From: Microbacterium rhizosphaerae
GTDB taxonomy: Bacteria > Actinomycetota > Actinomycetes > Actinomycetales > Microbacteriaceae
NCBI RefSeq assembly: GCF_034120055.1
Contig: NZ_CP139368.1
Span: forward strand, 2,790,001 to 2,854,000
Direction: 5' to 3'
DNA: 64,000 nt
In this document: in pieces, positions 17,445 through 26,782 of the stretch
Layout of the letters: every line of letters starts with the position of its first letter
Numbering within the stretch: the first letter of the stretch is position 1
The notes under the pieces: model-generated
Database searches by the model: none
The model's input: only the letters and a program-made list of their open reading frames with translations
Told to the model about the DNA's origin: nothing
Position numbers and translations under genes: made by a program

Positions 17445-18968
17445 TCAGCCGCGCAGCAGCGCCCGCAGGCTCTGGATGGTGTCGGCCTCGTCGGGGCGCT
17501 TGTCGGATCGATAGCCCTTCACGCGGGCGAAGCGCAGCGCGACACCGCCCGGGTAGCGGGATGACCGCTGCACGCCGTCGATCGCGATCTCGACCACGGT
17601 GATCGGGCGCACGTGCACCGCGTACGCGGAGCGGTGCGTCTCGATCGTCGGGAAGTGCTCGGTCTGCCACCGCAGCGTCGCATCCGTCAGTCCCTTGAAG
17701 GTCTTGCCGACCATGACGAACCCGCCCGGCTCGCCGAACTCGCCCTCGGGATCGCGTGCCCCGAGGTGCAGATTCGACAGTTGGCCGGTGCGCCGACCCG
17801 AGCCCCACTCCACGGCCAGGACGACGAGGTCGTAGGTGAGGACGGGCTTGACCTTGAGCCAGCTCTTGCCACGACGCCCGGCGGCGTACGGCGCGCCGAC
17901 GCCCTTGACCATGACGCCCTCGTGGCCCGCCGCGAGCGCCTCGCGGGAGAACTCCTCGGCGCGCTCGGGGTCGTCGGTCACGATGCCGGGCATGACCGAC
18001 TCCCCCGCGATGGCGGACAGCAGCGCGCGGCGCACCGACAGCGGCTCGTCGATGAGGTCGCGGCCGTCGAGATGCAGGATGTCGAAGAACCACGGTCGCA
18101 ACGCGATGGCAGCCGCGGTCTCGGAGCCGAACCGCGCCATGGTGTCCTGGAACGGCCGGGGGCCGCCGTCCTCGTCGAGCGACAGCGTCTCGCCGTCGAG
18201 GATCGCCCTGTCGACGGGGAGAGCGCGAGCCGCCTCGACGATCTCCGGCACGCGGTGCGTGATGTCGGCGAGACTTCGTGTGAAGACGTGCACGTCGGCG
18301 CCGTCGCGGTGCACCTGGATGCGGGCGCCGTCGAGCTTGTACTCGACCGAGCTCTCGCCCGCCTCGGCGATCGCTGCGGCGACGGATGACGCGGTCCCCG
18401 CGAGCATCGGGAGCACGGGCCGCCCGACCACGAGTCCGATGGCCTCCAGCGCCTGCGCCGATGCGGTCAGGGCGACGACGGCCGTCTCGCCGAGATCGCC
18501 GGAGAGCATCGCCGCCCGGCGAACGGCATCCGCCGGGCGGTCCGCGGCGCGCGCGATCGCCTCGAGCAGGACGCCCTCGAGCGCTCCGGTGCGCAGCTCG
18601 CCGAGGATGACCCGGGAGAGGAAGTCCCACTCCTGCGGCGTCGCCCGCTCGGCCAGATCGCGCAGCGTGGCCGACCGCTCGGCGGCGGACCCGGGCCCGC
18701 CATGCGCGGCCAGCGCGTCGAAGGCCTCGTCGACGTCGGACAGCGTCAGGGTCGGCGTGTTCGCGTGCTCGGCGTCCAGCGAGAACACCCCGCGCCACCC
18801 CACGCCGACGCGGCCCTGCCGGGGATTCGCGGTGAGCAGTCCGATCGCGATGGGGATCTCGTCCGGCTGCAGCTCGCGCAGCAGCCCCGCGAGCGCGTCG
18901 GATTTGGCCAGTCGCGACCGCGTGGCACCCACGACGGAGACGGTCGCGACCACCTCTGCCAGCAGCAT
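17445..18968 (-). CDS. lig: ATP-dependent DNA ligase
   Basis: A 507-residue ATP-dependent DNA ligase (LigB-like). The adenylation motif EYKLDGARIQVHRDG contains nucleophile Lys211; other ligase motifs are VFTRSLADITHRVPE, ILDGETLSL, GHEGVMVKG and SWLKVKP. An N-terminal DNA-binding domain (residues ~1-190) precedes the nucleotidyltransferase domain and an OB-fold ends the protein. Actinobacteria use NAD-dependent LigA for replication, so this enzyme is probably an accessory repair ligase. No Ku or LigD partner is nearby. The gene is the last of a three-gene run with two LLM oxidoreductases, separated by only 3-4 nt. Confidence 0.93.
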   Translation of the reverse strand: MLLAEVVATVSVVGATRSRLAKSDALAGLLRELQPDEIPIAIGLLTANPRQGRVGVGWRGVFSLDAEHANTPTLTLSDVDEAFDALAAHGGPGSAAERSATLRDLAERATPQEWDFLSRVILGELRTGALEGVLLEAIARAADRPADAVRRAAMLSGDLGETAVVALTASAQALEAIGLVVGRPVLPMLAGTASSVAAAIAEAGESSVEYKLDGARIQVHRDGADVHVFTRSLADITHRVPEIVEAARALPVDRAILDGETLSLDEDGGPRPFQDTMARFGSETAAAIALRPWFFDILHLDGRDLIDEPLSVRRALLSAIAGESVMPGIVTDDPERAEEFSREALAAGHEGVMVKGVGAPYAAGRRGKSWLKVKPVLTYDLVVLAVEWGSGRRTGQLSNLHLGARDPEGEFGEPGGFVMVGKTFKGLTDATLRWQTEHFPTIETHRSAYAVHVRPITVVEIAIDGVQRSSRYPGGVALRFARVKGYRSDKRPDEADTIQSLRALLRG

Positions 18969-18971
18969 CCG

Positions 18972-19868
18972 TCACCCCTCGATGAGCCGGGCGACCTCCC
19001 CGGCAGAGCCGTAGAAGTGGGCGAGGTCGGCGTCGCGGGTGGGCAGCAGGATGACGGCATCCACCCCGGCGTCGAAGAAGGCCCGCGCGCCGTGCGCGAC
19101 ATCCTCGGGGTCGCCGGCGAGGAAGCGCTGGTCGACATCCGCCGCAGGCTCCTCGCCGAAGACCGCCCGCGCCCGGGATGCGGCGTCCGCACCGAAGGCG
19201 GTCTGCACGTACGCGACGATGTCTATTGCGCCGTCGCGGGCGACGATGTCTATTGCGCCGTCGTGCGCTCTCTCCCGGCCCGCACGTACGGCCGCGACCG
19301 CCGTCGCGATCTCGGCGGGCGTGTGCCGGCTGTCGAGCACGACTCCCTGCGCGAGCTCCCCGGCGAGCGCCAGCGTCTTCGGACCCTCCGCCGCCGCATA
19401 GACGACCGGCGGGTCGGCGGGCGGCCAGCCGAGCGTCACGTCGTCGAGGGACACGTACCGGCCGGAGACGCTCACGGTCTCGCCCGCCAGCAGGCTCCGC
19501 AGTGCCGGGAGGTACTCGCGCATGAGCGTCAGCGGCGATGCGACGCGGGCGCCGATCTGCCCCATCCAGGACTGGACGCCGTGTCCCATGCCGGGCAGGA
19601 TCCGCCCGGGGAACAGCCGCGCGACCGTCGCGATCTCCATCGCGCTCGTCGCGACGTTGCGCATCGGCATGGGAGAGATCCCGACTCCCACGCGCAGATT
19701 CTGGGTCGAGGCGAGGGCGACGGATGCCGCGGCATACGCCGAGTGGACGAAGCAGTCCTCCCACAGCCACAGCTCGCCGAGTCCCGCCGCCTCGGCGGCG
19801 CGAGCCGCGACCGGGAGGTCCTCGGGCGGATACCAGTGCGGAACGAAGATGGCGCCGATGCGAGTCAT
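18972..19868 (-). CDS. LLM-class flavin/F420-dependent oxidoreductase
   Basis: A 298-residue luciferase-like monooxygenase-fold protein. It begins TRIGAIFVPHWYPPEDL and has GVGISPMPMRNVATSAMEIA and GMGHGVQSWMGQIG, typical of the TIM-barrel LLM family; cofactor FMN or F420 cannot be settled from sequence. Residues around 219-236 contain DGAIDIVA twice, caused by a 27-bp in-frame tandem duplication (19213-19263). The duplication lies in a surface-like variable region and leaves the frame open. It sits 4 nt after the second LLM gene and 3 nt before the ligase gene, so all three are one operon. Confidence 0.88.
   Translation of the reverse strand: MTRIGAIFVPHWYPPEDLPVAARAAEAAGLGELWLWEDCFVHSAYAAASVALASTQNLRVGVGISPMPMRNVATSAMEIATVARLFPGRILPGMGHGVQSWMGQIGARVASPLTLMREYLPALRSLLAGETVSVSGRYVSLDDVTLGWPPADPPVVYAAAEGPKTLALAGELAQGVVLDSRHTPAEIATAVAAVRAGRERAHDGAIDIVARDGAIDIVAYVQTAFGADAASRARAVFGEEPAADVDQRFLAGDPEDVAHGARAFFDAGVDAVILLPTRDADLAHFYGSAGEVARLIEG
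19213..19263 (-). repeat. 27-bp in-frame tandem duplication in an LLM oxidoreductase gene
   Basis: GCGACGATGTCTATTGCGCC plus CGTCG (plus-strand reading) occurs at 19213 and again at 19240. The copies are identical over 24 nt, indicating a recent slippage event that adds nine codons. Confidence 0.9.
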
Positions 19869-19872
19869 GTGC

Positions 19873-20640
19873 TCACTCTGCCAGGCGCGCCGCGGCCTGC
19901 ACGAAGGACACGTAGTCCTCGACGTCGTCCCCCGCGACGATCGCCCGCAGCACGACCTCGTCGACCGCCGCGCGGTACTCCGCGACGCCGGTGCCGAAAG
20001 TGTCCGCATCGAGCACCGTGCCCGCCGCCGCGATGCCGAGGCGGTCGAAGTTCGCCCGATAGTTCGGGTAGGAGGCGTAGCGGTCGACCTCGGTCTGCAG
20101 CTTCGGGCCGGCCGCCGCATCCACAGCCGTCCGCACGTAGAGGGCGACGTGGGCGTCCGCCGAGACGCCGTGCGCCTCTGCCGCCTGCGCGGCCGCGATG
20201 TCCGGGGTGAGCCAGCTGAGGAGCGGTCCCTGCCCCGCGGTCACCGCGACCTCGCGCATCCTGGGGCCCAGTGCCCCGACGAGCACGCGCGCCGCGGTCT
20301 GCTCGCGCAGCCGGACCGCGGCGTCCGTCACGAGAGCCAGAGCCCCGGCGCGCGCCTGTCCGGAGCCGATCCCGAGGACGAGCCGCTCCTGCGGCAGCGA
20401 CGCGATCGGCCCGGTGAGCGACGCGACCGGCCGCCGGTCGACCGCGATGACGCCGGTCGCGAGCACGAGGCGCTCGGTGACCTTCGCGGCCGCGGCCAGG
20501 GCGGCGAGGGCATCGCCCCCGGGCGTGTCGTTCACCCAGAGGGCATGGAAGCCCGCGGCCTCCACCGCCCGGGCGATGCGACCGATGGCGTCGGGACCCA
20601 GAACACCCGCCACACCGATGGAGACTCGTGCATCCGTCAT
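19873..20640 (-). CDS. LLM-class flavin/F420-dependent oxidoreductase
   Basis: A 255-residue luciferase-like oxidoreductase, shorter than its neighbour. Family features are IGRIARAVEAAGFHALWVND near the start, VLATGVIAVDRRPVASLTG, and LVLGIGSGQARAG. The ATG at 20640 was chosen over one 18 nt upstream because the protein core starts right after it and CATGCT lies 6 nt before it. It is first in the LLM-LLM-ligase operon and diverges from the DUF72 gene. Substrate unknown. Confidence 0.85.
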   Translation of the reverse strand: MTDARVSIGVAGVLGPDAIGRIARAVEAAGFHALWVNDTPGGDALAALAAAAKVTERLVLATGVIAVDRRPVASLTGPIASLPQERLVLGIGSGQARAGALALVTDAAVRLREQTAARVLVGALGPRMREVAVTAGQGPLLSWLTPDIAAAQAAEAHGVSADAHVALYVRTAVDAAAGPKLQTEVDRYASYPNYRANFDRLGIAAAGTVLDADTFGTGVAEYRAAVDEVVLRAIVAGDDVEDYVSFVQAAARLAE

Positions 20641-20711
20641 GCTTCGAGCATGCCCCATCCCCCGAGCGCAAGGGGCCTGACAGTCTCGCCCGGAGGGCGC
20701 AGGGTGGAGGG

Positions 20712-21434
20712 ATGGCGCACATCGGCACCTCCGGGTGGAGCTACGAGCACTGGGAGGAGGCGCTCTACCACGGCGTCGCGACAGGACGGCGCCTGCAGGT
20801 CTATGCGCAGGAGTTCGACACCGTCGAGCTGAACGCGAGCTTCTACCGCTGGCCCTCCGACGCGCGCTTCGCGGCGTGGCGCGACCAGCTGCCCGCGGGG
20901 TTCGAGGTGGCGGTCAAGGCGCCGCGGGGACTCTCGCACTCACGCCGGCTGCGCGACCCGGCCGAGTGGATCTCGCGGATCGAGCGGGGCCTGCGCGCGC
21001 TGAGCGACCGCCGCGGGCCGCTCCTCGTGCAGCTGCCGCCCACGATGGAGCGCGACGACGATCGGCTCGACGTCTTCTTGAGCATGCTCGCGGGCTGGAC
21101 CCGTCCCGCGGTCGAGTTCCGGCATGCGAGCTGGAACGACGAGGACGTCTTCGCGATCCTGGAGCGCCACGGCACGGCGTACTGCATCATGAGCGGCGCG
21201 GGGCTTCCGACGGTTCTGCGGGTCACCGGCGCACTGGTCTACGCGCGGCTGCACGGCCCCGATCAGGAGCGGCTGTACCGCGGCAGCTACTCCGACGACG
21301 AGCTGCGCGAATGGGCGCGGCGCATCCGGGAGTGGGAGGCCGCCGGTCACGACGTCTACGTGTACTTCGACAACGACGAGGCCGGGCACGCCGTGCGCAA
21401 TGCGCGCACGCTCATCGCGATGCTCGCCGGATAG
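20712..21434 (+). CDS. DUF72 (YecE-like) protein
   Basis: A 240-residue TIM-barrel protein of the DUF72 family. Characteristic blocks are HIGTSGWSYEHWEEALY at the N-terminus, YAQEFDTVELNASFYRWP, VAVKAPRGLSHSRRL, VEFRHASWNDEDVF and VYVYFDNDEAGHAVRNA near the C-terminus. The family is widespread and its biochemical role is not established. GGTGGAGGG just before the ATG can serve as a ribosome binding site; CAGGGT is also 6 nt upstream, so both initiation modes are possible. Confidence 0.92.
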   Translation: MAHIGTSGWSYEHWEEALYHGVATGRRLQVYAQEFDTVELNASFYRWPSDARFAAWRDQLPAGFEVAVKAPRGLSHSRRLRDPAEWISRIERGLRALSDRRGPLLVQLPPTMERDDDRLDVFLSMLAGWTRPAVEFRHASWNDEDVFAILERHGTAYCIMSGAGLPTVLRVTGALVYARLHGPDQERLYRGSYSDDELREWARRIREWEAAGHDVYVYFDNDEAGHAVRNARTLIAMLAG

Positions 21435-21440
21435 CGCGAA

Positions 21441-21470
21441 GCCCCGGGGCCGGTCGTCCGACCCCGGGGC
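21441..21470. terminator. Hairpin between convergent DUF72 and clp genes
   Basis: GCCCCGGGG (21441-21449) pairs with CCCCGGGGC (21462-21470), extended by CGG/CCG after one mismatch, with a short TCGT loop. No T-tract. Confidence 0.6.
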
Positions 21471-21482
21471 CTGTCGCACTCG

Positions 21483-24026
<2,544 letters not shown>

Positions 24027-24040
24027 GTATCCTCCTGAAA

Positions 24041-24061
24041 CTTGAGCGTGCTGCTGTCAAG
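24041..24061 (-). promoter_or_regulatory. HAIR element (HspR operator)
   Basis: On the minus strand CTTGACA-N7-GCTCAAG, matching the actinobacterial HspR inverted repeat CTTGAGT-N7-ACTCAAG with correct 7-nt spacing. It lies directly upstream of the clp ribosome binding site, so bound HspR would block transcription or initiation. The left arm also contains TTGACA. Confidence 0.75.
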
Positions 24062-24112
24062 TTCAACGACGGACCGCGTGAGGTATTCCCGAGGGATGTC
24101 CGAACCCCTCCC

Positions 24113-24118
24113 TAGCCT
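24113..24118 (+). promoter_or_regulatory. Leaderless -10 element for the VOC gene
   Basis: TAGCCT, spacer GGATGC, ATG: the same arrangement as the aldo/keto reductase promoter. Confidence 0.55.
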
Positions 24119-24124
24119 GGATGC

Positions 24125-24511
24125 ATGACACAAGAGACCGCGATGGACTGGCGTATCGAGCTGATCTTCGTGCCCGTGACCGACGTCGACGTGGCGAAGG
24201 AGTTCTACACGAGGATCGGGTTCCATCCCGACCATGACCAGACCCCGTTCGAGGGCCTGCGGTTCGTGCAGATGACCCCTCCCGGCTCGGCGTGCTCGAT
24301 CGCGTTCGGCACCGGACTCGGGATCGACCTCGAACCCGGCAGGCAGAACACGATCCAAGTGGTCGTTCCGGACGCCGACGAGGCCCTGGCGCACCTGCGC
24401 GCTGCCGGCGTCGAGGCGGACGGCGTCGACGACCAGGCATGGGGGCGCTTCGTCACCTTCCGCGATCCCGACGGCAACCGCTGGACGCTGCAGCAGCTGC
24501 CGCCGCGCTGA
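24125..24511 (+). CDS. VOC family (glyoxalase/bleomycin-resistance-like) protein
   Basis: A 128-residue single-module vicinal-oxygen-chelate protein. RIELIFVPVTDVDVAKEFYT and the end RFVTFRDPDGNRWTLQQL are the standard first and last strands of the fold. The metal-ligand positions of true glyoxalases are not fully conserved, so the activity is open. It diverges from the clp gene; the HAIR element lies about 64 bp upstream and could in principle influence it too. Confidence 0.85.
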   Translation: MTQETAMDWRIELIFVPVTDVDVAKEFYTRIGFHPDHDQTPFEGLRFVQMTPPGSACSIAFGTGLGIDLEPGRQNTIQVVVPDADEALAHLRAAGVEADGVDDQAWGRFVTFRDPDGNRWTLQQLPPR

Positions 24512-24637
24512 GGTCGCTGTTGAGTCGGCGCCATGCGCCCTCCGCGTCCTAGCTGCGGCTGCACGGGGTGTCAAGGGACGTGAGATCCGCCTGATTCCGT
24601 TCGATACTCGATACGCCGAACGAACGAGAGGGGCGAT

Positions 24638-24928
24638 ATGAGCGACGTCGCGAACAGCGGACAGGTTCCGCAGGGGGACCTCCGCGGGGCGGACATGTCC
24701 TGGCCCGACACGGATCTTCCGGGCCAGCCCCGAGAGCCGGAGATCCCCGCGCAGCCAGGCGCGCCGGTCGAGCCGGGCCTACCGGTCGGGCCGAGCGAGC
24801 CGGCGATGCCGGTGGAGCCGGGTCCTCCGAGCCCCGACGAGCCCCTGGCACCGAATCCGGACGAGCCGCTCGCGCCGAACCCGGACGAACCGCTCGCGCC
24901 GAACCCCGACGAGCCCACGCTGCCCTGA
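24638..24928 (+). CDS. Small acidic proline-rich repeat protein, unknown function
   Basis: A 96-residue protein, with a good GAGAGGGGCGAT ribosome binding region before ATG. About a quarter of the residues are proline; the C-terminal half carries three copies of an eight-residue unit like PDEPLAPN, preceded by degenerate PxxPxxP stretches. It has no signal peptide, membrane segment or globular domain and is probably disordered. I do not recognise a family. It stands alone between the VOC gene and the convergent nhaA gene, with a terminator right after it. Confidence 0.6.
   Translation: MSDVANSGQVPQGDLRGADMSWPDTDLPGQPREPEIPAQPGAPVEPGLPVGPSEPAMPVEPGPPSPDEPLAPNPDEPLAPNPDEPLAPNPDEPTLP
24833..24904 (+). 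repeat. 24-bp tandem coding repeat (three units)
   Basis: Three successive 24-bp units encode PDEPLAPN; the second and third differ at a single base, the first is more diverged, indicating stepwise expansion. Confidence 0.85.
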
Positions 24929-24931
24929 TGC

Positions 24932-24965
24932 CCTCCTCGGGTCGCCCGCATGGCGGCCCGAGGAG
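24932..24965. terminator. Bidirectional hairpin between the Pro-rich gene and nhaA
   Basis: CCTCCTCGGGTCGCC (24932-24945 region) pairs with GGCGGCCCGAGGAGG ending at 24965 around a CGCAT loop, a near-perfect 15-bp stem between convergent genes. Confidence 0.7.
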
Positions 24966-24967
24966 GT

Positions 24968-26758
24968 TCACTCGCGCACGGTCTGCCGGGACGCCTCGAG
25001 CACGCGGATGAGCGTGCCGGAGTCGTACGCGCCGAGGTGCCGCTTCCCGCCGATGAAGAACGTCGGCGTGGAGTGCAGGTCCATCAGCTCGGCATCCATC
25101 CGGTCATCCTCGACCCGGCGCGCCGCCTCCGGCGAGCGCAGGTCGACGATGAACCGCTCGACGTCCAGGCCGAGCTCGTGCGCGTATCTGCACAGGTCGT
25201 CGGGCTCGAGGTGGTCCTGCGAGGCGAACAGCACGGGTCCGTAGTCGAAGAAGCGTCCCTGCATCGCCGCCGCCTCTGCGGCGACGGCCGCCGCCGTCGC
25301 ATGCGGGTGCACGCGGTCCAGCGGCAGATGCCGGTAGACCCAGCGCACCTCGTCGCCGAAGTGCGCGAGCACCGCGTCGACCGAGCCGGTGGCACGGCTG
25401 CAGAACGGGCACTCGAAGTCCGCATACTCGACGATCGTCAGCGGGGCGTCCACCGGACCGCGGATGTGGTCGCGCGCCGGGTCGACGGGCCGGTTCAGCT
25501 TCGCGCCCACGGCTCGCGGAGGCCGCACCCGATCACCGACGCGGAGCACCGTCCAGCCGATCGCGAACGCGAGGACGGATGCGACGAGCACCCCGACGCG
25601 CGCGAGGTTCTGCGTGTGCGGGTCGGAGATCGCGACGGGCACGAGGAACAGTGCGATCGTGAAGCCGATGCCGCTGAGGGCCGCGCCGCCCGCGATGCGC
25701 GTCATGCCGAGGCCCGGCGCGAGCTCTCCGAGGCGGAGCCGGCGCAGGAGGGCCGTGATCCCGGTGATGCCGACGAACTTGCCGACGACGAGGGCGACGA
25801 CGATCCCCCACGTGACCGGGGAGGCGGCGGCATCCATCAGCGTCTGCGGGTCGAGGGGCACGCCCGCGTTCGCCAGCGCGAAGATGGGCAGCACGCCGAG
25901 GGCGATGTAGGGGCGCCACGCGGCGTCGAGCCGCTCGTTGATCGAGAGCGAGTCGCGCACGCTCCGCGCGAGCGCCGAGGCGTAGTAGACGTTGGGCGAC
26001 TCGCGGAACGCCTGGGTGAGCTCCGCGGCGCGCTCCACGTCGCGGCGCCGCGGCGGGAAGACCGGGATGAGCAGCGCGACGGCCACACCGGCGAGAGTGG
26101 GATGCACGCCCCCCAGCAGCACCAGCACCCACAGCGCCGTGCCGAGCACGGCGTACGAGAAGCCGCGACCCTCCGGCAGGAAGCGCACGAGCGCGATCGC
26201 GACCATGCACACGCCGGCGAGGACGAGCGGCAGCAGCTGGACCCCGCCGCTGTAGAACAGGGCGATCACCGCGAGCGCGCCGATGTCGTCGACGACCGCG
26301 AGGGCGAGGAGGAACGTCCGCAGGCGCGCCGGGAAGACCGGGGCGATCAGGGCCAGAGCGCCGATGAGGAATGCGGTGTCGGTCGAGATGACGACTCCCC
26401 AGGCGTGCGCCTCGCCCGTCCCCGCCGTGATCGCGACATAGAGGAGGGCCGGCACGATCAGTCCCGCTGCGGCGGCGGCCGCGGGAAGCACCGCCCGCCG
26501 CGGCGATGCGAGCTCGCCGATCGTCAGCTCGCGCTTGACCTCGAGGCCGACGAGGAAGAAGAAGAACGTCATCAGTCCTTCGTTGACGAGCCCGTGGACG
26601 GTGAACGTCCACGTCGCTCCGCCCACGCCCAGCCGCACCGGCGTCTCCCAGAAGTGGGCGTATCCGTCGCCGGGCAGGTTCGCCCAGATGATCGCGACGA
26701 CCACGGCGCCGAGCATCAGCCCTGCGGACAGCCGGTCGCCCCGACGCTTGTTCGACAT
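24968..26758 (-). CDS. nhaA: NhaA Na+/H+ antiporter fused to a DsbA-like thioredoxin domain
   Basis: A 596-residue protein. Residues ~1-420 are an NhaA antiporter with about eleven membrane segments; FFFLVGLEVKRELTIGEL and LALAVVDDIGALAVIALFY carry the conserved ion-binding aspartates (VVDDIGA), and HPTLAGVAVALLIP is typical. Residues ~430-596 are a DsbA/thioredoxin-fold domain with active site ECPFCSRATG and the cis-Pro loop STPTFFIGG. NhaA expels Na+ in exchange for protons; the redox tail is known as a fusion in some actinobacterial NhaA proteins, but its function is unclear. The start codon is only 24 bp from the divergent fusion gene and fits leaderless expression (TAGCCT, 7 nt, ATG). 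Confidence 0.92.
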   Translation of the reverse strand: MSNKRRGDRLSAGLMLGAVVVAIIWANLPGDGYAHFWETPVRLGVGGATWTFTVHGLVNEGLMTFFFFLVGLEVKRELTIGELASPRRAVLPAAAAAAGLIVPALLYVAITAGTGEAHAWGVVISTDTAFLIGALALIAPVFPARLRTFLLALAVVDDIGALAVIALFYSGGVQLLPLVLAGVCMVAIALVRFLPEGRGFSYAVLGTALWVLVLLGGVHPTLAGVAVALLIPVFPPRRRDVERAAELTQAFRESPNVYYASALARSVRDSLSINERLDAAWRPYIALGVLPIFALANAGVPLDPQTLMDAAASPVTWGIVVALVVGKFVGITGITALLRRLRLGELAPGLGMTRIAGGAALSGIGFTIALFLVPVAISDPHTQNLARVGVLVASVLAFAIGWTVLRVGDRVRPPRAVGAKLNRPVDPARDHIRGPVDAPLTIVEYADFECPFCSRATGSVDAVLAHFGDEVRWVYRHLPLDRVHPHATAAAVAAEAAAMQGRFFDYGPVLFASQDHLEPDDLCRYAHELGLDVERFIVDLRSPEAARRVEDDRMDAELMDLHSTPTFFIGGKRHLGAYDSGTLIRVLEASRQTVRE

Positions 26759-26765
26759 GTGCGCA

Positions 26766-26775
26766 AGGCTACAGA
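26766..26775. promoter_or_regulatory. Overlapping divergent leaderless -10 elements
   Basis: On the minus strand TAGCCT (26771-26766) lies 7 nt before the nhaA ATG; on the plus strand TACAGA (26770-26775) lies 7 nt before the GTG at 26783. The two hexamers share two base pairs, so the promoters should exclude each other. Confidence 0.5.
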
Positions 26776-26782
26776 ATCAGGT

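Noticed and set aside
24950..26782. An N-terminal extension of the kinase/aminotransferase fusion (open frame to 24950)
   Set aside because: It runs antisense through nhaA, is His/Arg/Glu-rich without homology, and the kinase fold starts just after GTG 26783.
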